Assembly (NCBI RefSeq): GCF_954871325.1
Contig: NC_088778.1
Location: 8,589,743-8,653,742, forward strand
Length of the DNA stretch: 64,000 bases
Source: Gordionus sp. m RMFG-2023
Lineage: Eukaryota > Nematomorpha > Gordioida > Chordodea > Parachordodidae
Direction of reading: 5' to 3'
The translations under genes were made by a program, and so were the position numbers. The number at the start of each line of letters is the position of its first letter. The first letter of the stretch is position 1. Of the stretch, positions 25,261 through 38,025 are shown in pieces. The notes beneath the pieces were generated by a model. That model did not search any database, was not told the DNA's origin, and saw only the letters and a program-made list of their open reading frames with translations.

Positions 25261-28200
25261 ATGCCACAGGCAACGATTGATATTAATAATAATTATGGAC
25301 ATAGTCATTCAAACATATGCGAAGAATTTGGGAACTTGACTCTTATACACAACGGCCAAGAAACTTATGATGCAGCCTCAACTAATCTTTCCCATGGCAC
25401 CGTTGATTATCAAGATAGGAATGGTTGTTACATCGACCACATACAGATAGATGGCATTCGTCAAAATGGGGCCTCCCTAGACTCAAATGTAACGAATGGG
25501 AAATTATATACTAGCGGATATTCAGACGAAAACTACGGGGTTCTCCCTATCGATGACTCTTCGGATAATTGTTTCATAGCGGAAACGGATGAAACCATAT
25601 ATTACCCCGATGAGCAGCAACTCGACAAAGATGGCAGCGATTCTATGATTAAACTATTGCAGCGCACGGGCTATACTATGATTCAAGAGAATGGGCAGAG
25701 GAAATACGGAGGCCCACCTCCCAATTGGCAGGGCGATCCTCCCAGCCGGGGCTGTGAAATTTTTGTGGGAAAAATCCCTAGGGATCTTTACGAAGATAAA
25801 CTCGTTCCTTTATTCGAAACTGTTGGACCACTTTATGAACTCAGGTTTAAATATTTTAATATCCTTGTAATTATTGTTTTGAATTATTTACGAATCAATG
25901 GGTGGCAGGAACTTGATTGGTTCCTACCAGTTTGGAGCACTTAAAAGCTGACATTTTTACTTTTAAAACGCTATCAATTTAATTACGTTAATTTGCACTA
26001 TTTTTTTCTTCTCTTAAATATATTTAGACCCACATATACTTGATAAGAATATATTAAGATATTTGATATTGATTATAAAAATCTAAGTGTTTATCCGAAC
26101 AAAAAAATGTTAAAAGTTTCAATACATTAGCATTATCTGTCGAAACTGAATTATGTAAACTGATAATATAAGATATAGATACATTTATCTATTTTTTTTA
26201 GTTTTAGTTTACCTTATCCAATAACTTTATTATGTTATAATAATGTTTTATTATAAAAATATTTAAATTAATAAAATTTTAATGTGATTTTAAATACGTA
26301 AATCCATTTTATCAACACTTAGGAATTTTTTCCATTAAGTGCTAAGAATGATTGCATGATAAAATAATTAGGAAAATATCTTTGAGCAAATATTATTTAG
26401 CATTGTTAATATTTATTCTCGTAATAATATCTTCACTTAGACCCTGATACATTTTTTGAAAGTTTGCACTGAAATCGGTGTTACCATTACAATACAGATA
26501 AATTTCTGAAATAATGAAATACCTTAGGCCTATTCTGCTATAAGAATAATTTAGACAATATTTTAAGATTGACATTGTCAGCCACCATTTTATTTGCTTT
26601 AATAAGTAATTTTTTATCTTTATATTTGGTTTTTATGTTTGCTCATTTCATTTTAATTAACATATTTTACTGACCAATGAGTCTCCTTTTTTTTTTAAAT
26701 TTAAAAAAAAAATTACTTACAAATCTAAAGTTTTATACGTGCACTATACAAATAATATAAGGTTTTAATTGTAAATATAAAATAATTCTTCAAATTTAGA
26801 ATTTTATAGGGGGGATGCTCTAGAGTTTACATATTCGCTTCTCTCTTCTGATTCTGACAACTACTTTGCAATCCCCCGCCCCTCACTTTGAATCTGAATA
26901 TCACTCCTTTCTGAGTATTAGTGCTACTTTGCTCTTTCTTCTGACTATCATGAATGATTATAATATATATTTAAATTTATTTATCGAAACCTAAGGTTCG
27001 TTCGTATTCACACGTAATTTAAAAAAATAATTATATAATCATACCAATAATTTGTCAAATTGTCATCGAATTCAGACTCATGATGGATTTTAGTGGTACA
27101 AATCGAGGTTACGCGTTTGTCATGTACACAAATAAGGATGATGCTCGCCAGGCCATAAAGTGCTTCAACAATTATGAAATTCGCAAAGGTAAAACGCTGG
27201 GCGTGTGTCCTAGCGTGGATAACTGTCGACTTTTTATAGGTGGCCTTCCACGAGACAAGACCGAATACGATATTAAGGAAAATGTGTCTCAGCTCACTGA
27301 GGGGGTCATAAATGTCATACTCTATCCAAGCGCCGAGGAGAAAACCAAAAATAGGGGCTACGCCTTCATAGAGTACGATTGCCATAAATCCGCCGCTATG
27401 GCCAGGCGTAAATTAGTTCCCGGAAAGATTCAGTTGTGGGGAAAACCAATCATAGTAGATTGGGCCGAACCTGAAGTAGATGTGGACGAAGAGATCCTTG
27501 AAAATGTATGATTTTATTTATTTATTTTTATACATATTTTAATAATTGAAAATGCATGAAAAATCCTCTTTTACTCGCCTATTTCAATATAATATGATTT
27601 TGAATAATTGTAATATAGTTTTATATGTCATTGTTTAAACAAAACCATGTTGAAAACTCATTTTTTTACAAACCGATTTTTATTTCTCAGGATATTTTGT
27701 TTTAAACTTATACATAAAATTTATAAGCATACTTATTTATTTAATACCTGCTTTACGCTTACAAATATTTTTTTCGCGCGGGCTTGATGGGATATATTTT
27801 TCAAAAATTTAAATTGCTCACAAATTTCAATTTAACAGAACTTTTTTAAATTATTGCTAAATTTTAACTTTTCTTTGCATGATTAGCCTTTTATATTTAT
27901 GCATTATTAAAAACGCTTATGCAACCTTCTGGGGCTTTAGGCTTTTCCGACAAACTTTTTCAAAAAGTATCAAACCTATAGGAAACAGGTTTGTTTAATT
28001 TTTACATACGTATATTTATATAGTAATTTTGAGTTATAATTTAGTTATACCAGTTATATTCAGAGATGAACTTGCGCTATTTTTTTTTATTAAAAAACTT
28101 ATAGCTCAATTTTATTTATTTTTTTATCTAAGCCGATTATTTAAAGTTTTTTATGAGGATTGATCAAAATTTAAATGAGTGAGGTTCATCTCTGGTTTTT

Positions 28201-31200
28201 TTTATTTTAATGGAGTTACAAAACTATATCCCCAACGAAATTTAGTTGTTATTTTTCCATAAATAATGGCCAATTACATGACAAATCAACAAAAATAACA
28301 CCATATTTTAACTTATAATTTTTACAAGATTTTATATATATGTTAGCGGCAATATGTTTTTTTCTGGCAATGTGTTATTTTTTCAACTTTAAAACAATTT
28401 TTTAGCGCGTTTTTTTAAATTTAAAAATCTGATTTTACCAAAAATGAATTCCAGCATGTTTAGAATACCCATCTTATGAATTGTAGATAATTTTACCTTT
28501 AAATTTAGAGTTATTTATAATTTATATGAAAAACTTATGGAAGAAATAATAATAAATTATATTAGGTTCAAATGTTCATGATAAAATTATCTGAATTTTT
28601 TGGGGTAGGTATTCCAAGCATGATAGAATACATTTTCGAAAATCCTATTTTTAAATTTAAAAAAAGCGCCCTTGAAATATCATTTAAAGTTGAAAAAATA
28701 ATACATTGCCGGAAAAAACACATTGCCGCTAACATATACAATAAATAAGAAGAAAAATTTTTTTAGCTCTCAACTTCAAAAGCGGGTTAGATTTAGACTT
28801 TTGAATGTCAAAAAAATGGGGCATTTGGGCAAAATGTACTCCCTTTAATTTAGATATCTTTGGATATAACTAAGGTAGAAGTTTCTTTTAAATTTTTTTA
28901 TATAACTTAATGGTCGATTTTTACCAGACATTATATGACTCTTTTAATCGGAATTATTAAATTTTTCAATAATATAATATAGATAGTCTTATAATATTAT
29001 AAAATACCCTTTTCCTTGACCAATATTATTTATGCCATAAAGTCATTCGTAGAAATTTCTTCTTGTTTATAGGGTCCAAGAATTGGATAAACCTATCAAT
29101 TATCTAAAAAATTTTATTTCGAGAATGTGTTGTTGTTTCAAATCAAATTTATTTTTCAATTGCTTAACGATTTCACACTCTTCCTTAATATTTTAATTAC
29201 TTTCTGGAAAAATTTTAAAATATCTTTCTTAATTTTTTTTCTTAGATTTTCAATTTTTTTATAACTGAGGATCTTTTTTTGTTTAAGCATTTCTTCTTGA
29301 TTGATGTCTTGCCCATTATTGATTATGAATCATTTAGATGTTAGGGCGGCATCATTAATATATTCATTGTGAAATATAGATCAAGGAATTTTATTTAGGT
29401 CTTCGCAACGGTTATGTTTATTTAAACTGAATTGTAATCTACTGTTTAAAAAAAATAAAAAATTGCGAATTTTAGGAGCGAAGTAATATATTACATAAAT
29501 TAACAATAGACCCCCCTCCCCCTCCCCCCATACCTTTAATCTATTTTAAATGTTACAATAAATGATTAATCAAATAATACAATTTTTATAATTAATGATT
29601 AAAATGTCATATCCCCTAAACATGTGCTCGGTCCAACTTGAAATTTTGCATATTTATTATATATTCTTATTATAAATATAAAAAAAATTTTTTTAAAAAT
29701 ACCGGTTTGATTTAACGATCATTTCCGGTTTTTGATATTTAAATTATTTTTTTTTACATTATATTACTTTATGGGCCTAACATTAGGCTATATAAAGAAA
29801 TTTAAATGAAATTGTATCCAAAGATATCTAAAATTAAAGGGAGTTCATTTTGCCCAAAACACCTCATTTTTAACCTTTAGAGGCTTGTATCTCAGCTGAT
29901 GTTTGGAGTTATAGGCTAATTTTTTTTTAGTTTGTATATATACACAAATTAGTTAAAATTTTAGAAAAATTTGAGTCAGGTTGAAACTCATGTTGATTTG
30001 TCATTCACCATATATTTTTTAGCGTCAACGTGTTTTTTCAGTCAATGTGTTATTTTTTCAACTTAAGTCATTTTTTGAGCATTTTTTTTTTAAATTTGAA
30101 AATATGATTTTACCGGAAATATATTTTCGCATATTTAAAATATCTACTTTATGACTTTTGGAAAATTTTGCCAATTTAGAACTTATTATAATTTTTCCAC
30201 AGATTCTTTTAAATGATATATGCTCTTAAAAATGATTTATAATTGAAAAAATATGTGCACTAAGGAAAAATCCCATAAAGCTAGATGGGTATTGGGTTTT
30301 TTTTTAATTTAAATTTTAACTTAAAAATAATTTTTATTGTAACTTTTGGCTTGCAACATTTTATTATTGAAGAAAAATTTGTTCCTCCACATTTTTTTTT
30401 AACGGAAAGAGTTTCTCTCATTAATTTGACAAATTAATTATAATTTGGAAGGTGAAAATTCTGTATGTCCGAAATTTAATGCTAAATACCACCGAAGAGG
30501 TTATCAAGGAACACTTCCAAAAAGCTTGCAATGGTAGCGAGGGTTCCATAGACAGGGTCAAAAAAATTAAGGATTATGCCTTCGTACATTTTCTTAGGAG
30601 AGAAGATGCTTTGTGCGCCTTAGAAGCTATGAACGGTAAGAATTCATTGTTTGATACATAATAGTCTTTCAAATATCAATTGAATTGAGTGACAAGACAA
30701 GCGAATAGTCTTAAAGTTATTGTATAAAAGAGTTATACATAGTAGATGTATTATACTAAATTAAATTATTTTATGCACCCGCTAGAGTCATTAAATTAAC
30801 CAAATCAAACTTTAGGGCAGCATATCGAAGGTAGTTTAATTGAAGTCAGCTTGGCCAAGCCAATCGATCAAAGCTATTACAATCAATATTCCCCCAAGCC
30901 TAGAATCATTTTGAATAGCAGTCTTGAGAGGAGAACATGTCCTAAAATGAATAACGGAATTGAATATAATAACGGAATATTAGATTCGGATAATCCGAAA
31001 ATGGCTAACATAAGGTACATCATATTTTCTTAAAATTGAATGATTTTCGTTATTTATTTGTTATTAATTTTAGGGCAATGAGAGGAGCTGGAGGTCTAAG
31101 AGGTAATCCATTGCGCTTGAGGGGATACCGCCCTCAAAGAGAGGTTAAATATTCAAATGTGTTACCATTTCTATTTTCATATTATTAATAGAAAAAACTT

Positions 31201-32285
31201 TACGAAGCACGAGAAAAGACTAATATGGTTTTCGGATTTTCTAAACAAGGCGATTTTATTTACGAAAAGAATTTTCAAGTTTTAATATATATTTTATATC
31301 CTCCAAAAAAATTATAATATAAATCATTTATACTTGCTAATAAGATTCTGGAAGAATTTTGCAATAACCTAGGTTGGAAATTACCAGAATACAGAATCGA
31401 TATCATAAAAAAAAGCGATAGCTGCAACAAAGAAATACGGTTGTTTGTTGGAAAGGTTTTCATATTTGGTTTGGAACAACTGTAATTTATTTTTGTTTGT
31501 GAAAAATAATTTAGGTGCGTATTAACGAATTGAGTCAAAATTATTTTCAGGCTACTCAAATGGGGTTAACAGGGCAAGAGGCTAAGCTTTACGCTGCGGA
31601 TTATATGCTCAATTTTTTGAGAGCAAATTTTAATCCTCAAAGTATATAATATATATTTAATTTGTTAAATACAATTTTGAAAATAAAAAGATATACCATT
31701 AGATTCGAAAAATTATGAAGGCGACCCATTAGTTAAAATGAACGAAAAATTTTCAAGTATTATATTAATAATTTTGGTCAATATATATACATAAGGGCTT
31801 TCCACGGATCCGATCCATTATAAGTCGGGCCCTGGACTCCGACCTTATATTTTACAAATTGCAGAATTCATTCTGCTAACAATAAAAACCTTTTTTTTAT
31901 ATGAAGGGCTGACCGCCAAAATTATTCGATGCGGGACTTTAATTTATGCTGAATATTTTATTTTAATACAGGAAATAAAGTTGGTTCTCCAAATGATTTA
32001 TCAAAGTTTCCAATGAACGATCAATATTTTACTCCGATGATTTCCCCAATGATCCCTCATTTGTCTCACCAAATTTATAATTCTCACCCGAACAATAATA
32101 CTTATCAAATATCTTTACCTCAATTTGTGAATGGTTCTAATAATAATGAGATGTCTGGTGAGCAAATTAACTCCGTTATTCAGTCAGGTTATAAACACCC
32201 CTATTTGTTTAACAATCACTGGATTAGCACTATGGACCAAGAATTTATTAATAGTGGAACTATGAACTATGCTCAACTTAATTAA
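25261..32285 (+). CDS. A1CF/RBM46/RBM47-family RNA-binding protein, nine exons
   Basis: Exons: 25261-25844, 27076-27505, 30452-30635, 30816-31014, 31074-31143, 31192-31278, 31345-31455, 31515-31641, 31972-32285; 701 residues, all junctions in frame. Before RRM1 stands the family signature [23 protein letters not shown]1 is about 165-240 ([14 protein letters not shown]), RRM2 245-325 ([11 protein letters not shown]) and RRM3 340-412 ([10 protein letters not shown]). A short Gly/Arg-rich stretch (466-489) is followed by a DSRM-like domain (about 519-597; [14 protein letters not shown] and [15 protein letters not shown]). RGCE before RRM1 and the DSRM-like domain favour the A1CF/RBM46/RBM47 branch over hnRNP R/Q. 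Relatives bind AU-rich RNA and act in editing, splicing or mRNA stability; the target here is unknown. The last exon adds an Asn- and Ser-rich tail of about 104 residues. Failure to splice after 31641 would end the protein at 31650. Confidence 0.93.
25845..27075. other. First intron of the RNA-binding gene
   Basis: AT-rich intron without a recognised transposon. A pyrimidine-rich patch near 26830-26950 has repeated TCTGA phrases. Confidence 0.4.
28061..28194. repeat. Short MITE with CAGAGATGAAC ends
   Basis: It begins CAGAGATGAAC and ends GTTCATCTCTG, a perfect 11-bp terminal inverted repeat around an AT-rich 112-bp core. The flanking 8-mers do not match. It lies in the intron 27506-30451. 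Confidence 0.55.
28213..30005. repeat. Foldback structure with ~900-bp loop, nested by another MITE
   Basis: Left-arm blocks ACATGACAAATCAAC (about 28275) and GGGCAAAATGTACTCCCTTT, followed by TTTAGATATCTTTGGATA (about 28830-28865), recur as complements at about 29985 and 29817-29860. The left arm is split by the self-complementary MITE at 28342-28733. The loop, about 28890-29790, is AT-rich with a C-rich patch at 29512-29530. The element class is unknown. It lies in the intron 27506-30451. Confidence 0.5.
28342..28733. repeat. Self-complementary MITE (GTTAGCGGCAA family), copy 1
   Basis: It starts GTTAGCGGCAATATG and ends CATTGCCGCTAAC. The two halves are complements nearly throughout, including CAACTTTAAAACAATTTTTT against its counterpart and the ATTTAAAAATC region, so a transcript could fold into one long hairpin. 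TAT/ATA at the borders fits a TA-type target, but this is not proven. There is no coding capacity. Confidence 0.65.
30015..30240. repeat. Self-complementary MITE (GTTAGCGGCAA family), copy 2, partial
   Basis: TTAGCGTCAACGTGTTTTTT and the downstream CAATGTGTTATTTTTTCAAC plus TTTTACCGGAAATATATTTT match the left half of copy 1. The right end is missing. It lies just upstream of the exon at 30452. Confidence 0.5.
31642..31971. other. Last intron of the RNA-binding gene
   Basis: Contains a more balanced patch (about 31797-31925) with CGGATCCGATCC and TCGGGCCCTGGACTCC phrases that may be an unclassified repeat. The donor GTATAT at 31642 overlaps an in-frame stop used if the intron is retained. Confidence 0.4.
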
Positions 32286-33585
32286 AATAAGTCTAGTTAT
32301 ATTTTTTTTTGGCTTATAAATTTATATATTTTTTGAAAAAAAAATCATTTTACTATAAAGCATAAAAAAATTTTTTTGGATGTGATATGTTAAATTTTTT
32401 CCATTTTATTTAAAAAGTTATAATTACTAAAAAAAATTATAGATTCTATATATTTATTCATGTAAATTAAATTTTTTATTGATAGACTTCAATTATGAGT
32501 ATGAAGGAAATTTTTTTTGACATCTATGAATGAATTATGACATTTGTATTGTATCAACTATTTAATATTTATTTAAAAATTATGACTTTTATTTAATATA
32601 TATTTTTGTACTTATTATTACAGTTGCTAAAATGGCAAGAATTGACTAATTAATTAAATCTGTTTTCAAATATTTTTAATAATTTTTTTACCATCTTTTT
32701 ATTACTAATATACAATTAATATATACATATATTAAATTACGTTTCACGATATTTAATAAATTAAATTGAAAATTTTAGTAAAATTTAATGTATAGATCAT
32801 TTACTATCTGATCGCACTTATTTCATTTTTTTATATATTACATTTAGATAGGCTACTTATTATTTCCTTGCATTTATTATTTTTATGAGAATTAATTGAC
32901 TAGCTTATTTATCTAAATTACAAAGCTTAAATCATTTTTAATAACTATCAGGGACATGAAACAAAACTTGTGGGAAATTAGGGGCGGAAACATTCCCCGA
33001 CCAGTTTGGAACTTCTGAAAAATAATTAAAATTTAATTTATTACATAATTATAATTATATATAGTGGTTCATTCATAAATATTCGTTTTTTTATTTTCTT
33101 AATTACAATTTGCTTCAGATAAAAATATGATTAAATATTATTGTGTGATTTCAAGAATTAAGATTATAAACAAAAATTTATAAATAATGTTTGAAATAAT
33201 TTTAACTGCTGAATTATAAAATTAATATTGTATAATAAAAGTTTTAATTTCAATGTATAATCATAGTTATTAAGTTAGTGTTGGTTGAGAGGCGTTTTTC
33301 GATACTCAAATTTATATTAGCGCCTTAAAATATGATATTTTTTTTAGAAATATTTTAATTTATGTGTGGTATAATGTATGATAAAATAAATTAGATATTT
33401 TTAGGAACGCGTTCCGAAACATAGAACGGCGATAGAACTTATTTTTATTAGCGGAAACAAAATAGAAACGCCAAAATATCTAGGTTTTGGGCCCTTGATT
33501 AAATCTATATATTTAAAAGTTAGGATGTAAATTATTAAAAAATCACATATATAATAGCAAATTTTAATAATAGATCTAAATATAT
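32286..33585. other. AT-rich intergenic sequence downstream of the RNA-binding gene
   Basis: Starts with the 3' UTR of the RNA-binding gene. No coding frame, repeat pair or RNA gene was recognised. Confidence 0.4.
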
Positions 33586-35880
33586 TGTTACGAATATTAG
33601 TAATATCCCATGTTCCATTGTAATATGAATTCTCCAAATATAATTATGGAAATTTACTTAATTAAATTATCACATATTTTAATTTAAGAGTATCGCCTCT
33701 GAGGACGATAAGTCATATTACATGCCTATCAAGGCATCGGAAAGGTGAAACAATGGGCCCACGAATATATTTATGGTGGCCATATGAATACCGAAAATGA
33801 AAGGATAGAAAGAAATGCATATTTTGTAATACTTGTGCCACCATGTCACATAAAGATGTAGGCGGTAGCTGGCCCAAAACAAGTCAACTGTGGATATACG
33901 TCAATTCTTTTAAAAAAAGTCATACTTCTTACTCGTGGATACATATTCAAAATGGATTTAATATGAAGAGGTCCATGGCTTAACAACTAATGTAGTAATT
34001 ACAAAATTTATGGTCTTCGGTATTCTCAAAGCCATAGTGTCTGAATTCGAGCTAGCTTTTATTAGCGAGAAATTTAAACAATTCTGTGACACAAATTAAA
34101 CAAATTTTGGCAGCACCATATCATCCTAGCTCGCAGACTAAGTGGATGGTGGCCATTGTTAAAAATTGGTTAAAAAAAGGCCATATATGAAAAGGGCGAA
34201 GTATGAATTCCCCAATTATATTATAATAATGTCAAGAACAACGGGGATGGGGGGGGGGGGGTTGATCCCGATTGAAAAATTCTTGGGTAGAAAAGCTAAT
34301 GTCCTTTTAAATCTTTTAAAACTGTTGTAATTAATAATTTTTAAAAGATATATTTGTGTAATTAATGTTTTTAAAAGATATATCAATTTTGTAAAATATA
34401 TATATATCTGTCGTGGGCCATGTATTTTATTTAAAAGATCCCCATTCAATTATTACTTTTTTTGCAACTAGATAGAAAAATTTTAAAATATATTATATGG
34501 AAATAACATTCATTGGACCGAAAATTTGAAAATCAAAGTGATATAATAAGGATAGAAATTCCTAAATAATAAAATAAGGTAAAAACATATATTTGTATAA
34601 TATAAATAAACTTAGGGTCAATAATACACTTTGTTAATAATAAGAGTTTGTTTTTGTAATACATATAACTTTTATAATATAAGTTTTATAATAATAAGAA
34701 TAAATAGTTCTTTCGATACATCTGTTAAAAAAATTAATTACATTGAATAGAACACGCTCACCATTACCCAGTATTTCGTCCAGAAAAATATTACGCAAGC
34801 CTCAAGATTTTGCTCATAGAAGGAACAAAGGTCTAGGCATACATTATCGAAATCTCGAGGCTTAGGCAATATTTTCCTGACTAAAATATTGAGTTAGCCG
34901 TTTTAAAAAATCGGCTCAAAATGAGCCGTTTAACAACACTAATACTGATTAATAAATTTTAGTCTAAATCTTTCATGTCTTCTGAAAGGAAATTCCAATA
35001 AATCATAATTTTTCGGATCACCTTACTCCGAAGAATTGAGAAATTCGGCCTTCTGTCCGTTGGAGGACGCCGTGGTTCATCTTTGTTACCCCCATAAGAA
35101 AAAGAAGCCATTTTATTCATCACGAATTATCATATTTCGGAAAACGAATTTATACACTCGAATCATTTCCTCTATGATTTTAAATTCCAAATTATATTTT
35201 TTTGGATTATATAGCATATTTTGGAATACGAATTTATACAATCCAATCATTTCCTTTATGATTTTAATTTATTCCAAATTATATATTTTTTGTAATATAG
35301 CAGGATCGCGTTATGCCTCTGAAAAACTATTTCGAATAATTTGATGAATATAATCTATTCCGCGATTACTTTAATAATAATATCCCTAATAAAACAAATA
35401 TCGAATAATTCCTCTATGAAACTTATTTTCTTGCAAAAAAATATATTATAATATTCTAAATTTTCGAATATTTATTATTTTATTTTACTCTGATAATATA
35501 TTAATTCCCAATTTTGGAATATTTATTATTTTATAGTAATTCCGATTTCCCAATAGAATATTTGCATAGTAGTGACCTCTTTTCCGTCCTTTTGATCGTG
35601 AAGGGGAGTATACTGCACCTTAAACAGTGATCATTTCGCCGCATTGATATTATAAGTGATAATAAAATTGCCATATTTTTACATGACCCCAAAATATTCG
35701 ATCCGTTGTTGGGGCAACACTTTCATAAGTTGAATATTAATAATACCCCATGTTCATTGTAATATTAATATTCCAGATATAATTATCAAAATTTTACTTA
35801 ATTCAAATTATCATACATTTCAATTTAAAAGTATCGTCTCTGGCGATACTCTACTATAAGTTATCCTACACTACCTAATA
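33586..35880 (+). mobile_element. Fossil of a Ty3/Gypsy-type LTR retroelement
   Basis: TGTTACGAATATT at the left is a common start of Gypsy-type LTRs. A segment of about 100 bp following it (to about 33700) recurs in the same orientation at about 35735-35860, possibly the remains of two LTRs. Between them, about 34100-34200, an integrase-like stretch with APYHPSSQT is recognisable. The element is broken in many places and looks old. Its extent is approximate. Confidence 0.5.
34748..34941. repeat. TTGTTAAACGG-type MITE, copy 3
   Basis: The right end GAGCCGTTTAACAACACTA is the clearest terminus of this family in the window. The left half has CCAGAAAAATATTACGCAAG and the right half AATATTTTCCTGACTAAAAT, so the interior is self-complementary. 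The extreme left end has diverged. It is nested within the interval of the LTR fossil. Confidence 0.65.
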
Positions 35881-36174
35881 TGCACATGAGTAATTAATTA
35901 ATTATTTTTTGATCATATTCTTTTCAAATTTGTTTAGCCATTGTTTATGGCACGTCTTGAATCCTGAATATATTTTTTTATACCCGCTCTATATTAATAA
36001 ATTTAACCTAAAATATTATTACAAAAATTTAATTGAGTGTCGCTTTTTATAATTACTCAGCATAAAGGTTAATCTATATATTATTAAAGCTCCCATATAA
36101 AGGAAATTCTTTTTTTCTTTTTCTCAATACAGTTACTTTATTCATCTATATTTATCTATACTATACAAAGTAAT

Positions 36175-36690
36175 CCTGAATGACGTTCTAAATCAATAAA
36201 CAGGAATATGAACCCACAAGATTTTGATCAATATTACGAGAGAAGGGTGCAGAGCTCATTAAACTTCTTGTGCTATGTAGACGATGTGCCTAGCTAATTC
36301 CAAAACTATACTTAGAATCATCCTGTAACTATTTATGAATAATTTTTATGAATATGGATTAAGAGTAATCTACACTAAGAGCAAATTAATCGCCTCTAAT
36401 ACATCCATAACAAAGTTCTCCTTCAACATGATAGAAATAGTGACATAGTTTAAATACCTATAGACCACAATAAATTCATTGGATTTAACTAAGTCAGATA
36501 CAAAATCTAGAAAAAACAAGATTAAGTTATGATATACTACCAGCTTACGAAAGTATAGTCTTCCAGCTAAATCGACTTACCAAAAAATAAAACTTAATAA
36601 ATTCTTGATTATCCCCATATAAACATTTTGACTAAAAAAATGGCAAGACACCAAAAATAATAAATCAGACATTTATAAAGTCTTACTATC
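36175..36690 (+). pseudogene. Decayed LINE reverse-transcriptase fragment
   Basis: Translations in short stretches give LNFLCYVDDV (the YxDD box, here YVDD), YGLRVIYTKSKLIASNT and FKYL. These align in order with the better-preserved LINE at 39840-41530. Several stops interrupt it. It carries no endonuclease part. Confidence 0.6.
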
Positions 36691-36844
36691 CATATAATAC
36701 CTCTGCTAGGCCTTTAGCTGTGTTATATTTTAAAAATATTTTGGTATTTCACTTTTTCTTAAAAATTTTGAATAAGTCGTTATTTTAAAAAATTATTAAT
36801 TTTACTAAATTTTCTTTCAAATTCTTGCTATAGTGTGATATATT

Positions 36845-36958
36845 GAATATAGGGAAAGAGGTTAGTGTGTAGGGGGGGGGGATTTTTATTAGCCTAAAAT
36901 GATATTTGCGAGACCACAAATTCCTGAGGGGGAATCTTCCTCTCCGTTTATGCATATT
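36845..36958. repeat. Partial AGGCGTA-family MITE
   Basis: A G-homopolymer followed by TTAGCCTAAAATGATATTTG, then GAGGGGGAATCTTCC, parallels 60090-60165 in the copy at 59807-60179. The termini have decayed. Confidence 0.4.
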
Positions 36959-37128
36959 CACAGAAATTAATATGAATTTTAACTCTAACTCGTCATTTAA
37001 TGTGAATGACACTCAATGATATATAATGATGGAATAGAAATTGTAACCTTAAATATTAAATTTGCCAAACTTCAAAAAGATTTTGGATTTCATATATAGA
37101 AGGCTGGTAGTACAGGCAATCTCCTATG

Positions 37129-37309
37129 TAGTGTTGTTAAACAGCTTGATTTGGCTCTATTTTTAAAAAGTGCAAGATTAAGATTTTAGCCAATGTAAGC
37201 CTGGAGATTTTTCCCATAGATGATATAAAGGTTTGGACCACTATTTGTTAAATCTCGAGGCTTGCATAATATTATTAAAATCTCAATAGGGTCATTTTTA
37301 AAATCACTA
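37129..37309. repeat. TTGTTAAACGG-type MITE, copy 4
   Basis: The left end is TAGTGTTGTTAAACAGC. ATCTCGAGGCTTGCATAATA lies in the right half, and the right terminus decays to ATCACTA. CTATG occurs on both flanks, a possible trace of a target duplication. Confidence 0.55.
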
Positions 37310-37917
37310 CTATGCTTTCCAAAATATTATATTTCAGCATCTATGTCACCCACAGCCTAGCTATGGCAAGGCATCTATTTAAGATTATTTTCACATAACT
37401 TGTTCTGTGTACAAAATTTCAGTTAGATGTATATTTAACAAGAAAACGCCAGCAAGATCCTTTTAGAGAATGAAATCTGTGGAATTTGCAAAATAAATCT
37501 GAGCCATCTGAACTAATTAAAAATAAATTAAATTATTACTTTTTATTAAATAAAATCTTGTTCTTACACTAAATGCTCCCGAAGTAACGTTTGTTCAGTT
37601 TAGGGAAGTTTATTCTTGAAGAGAACCAAGCGCTTCCTATAGTCGGAAATTTTTAAAATAGTTTATTGATAGGCTATTAAAAATTAACTAAGCCCGAATT
37701 TTTATAAAAATAATAAGTGCATAGATACTCTGATTTAAGAAAATAAAAATCAATTTATAACCAGATCCTATATTGAAAAGATTTTAAATTGAAGAAATTC
37801 TATTCGCAGTTCTATTGGATTCCCTTGTTTTCTGTTAAATATTAAAATCAGACTATTTTAGCGTTTAATTTATATTTATATAAAATAATTTTATATTAAA
37901 ACAATCATAGTGTTGTT
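37310..37917. other. Intergenic sequence between two MITE copies
   Basis: AT-rich; no coding frame or repeat recognised. Confidence 0.35.
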
Positions 37918-38025
37918 AAACGGCAACTTATTATTTTATCCAGAAAAATATTACGCAAGCCTGAAAATATTGTTCATGGAAGGAGCAAAGGTCTATACAT
38001 ATCATATAGTATCTCGAAATTTTTT
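37918..38025. repeat. TTGTTAAACGG-type MITE, copy 5, left half only
   Basis: TAGTGTTGTTAAACGGC is the best-preserved left terminus. CCAGAAAAATATTACGCAAG and AGGAGCAAAGGTCTA follow, as in copy 3. The similarity ends near ATCTCGAAAT, so the right half is lost. Confidence 0.6.

Noticed and set aside
27008-27385. 125-codon frame antisense to the second RNA-binding exon
   Set aside because: It is a shadow of a conserved RRM exon and has no independent coding signal.
35036-35344. 102-codon frame with two similar halves
   Set aside because: It arises from a local AT-rich duplication within the interval of the LTR fossil and has no recognisable domain.
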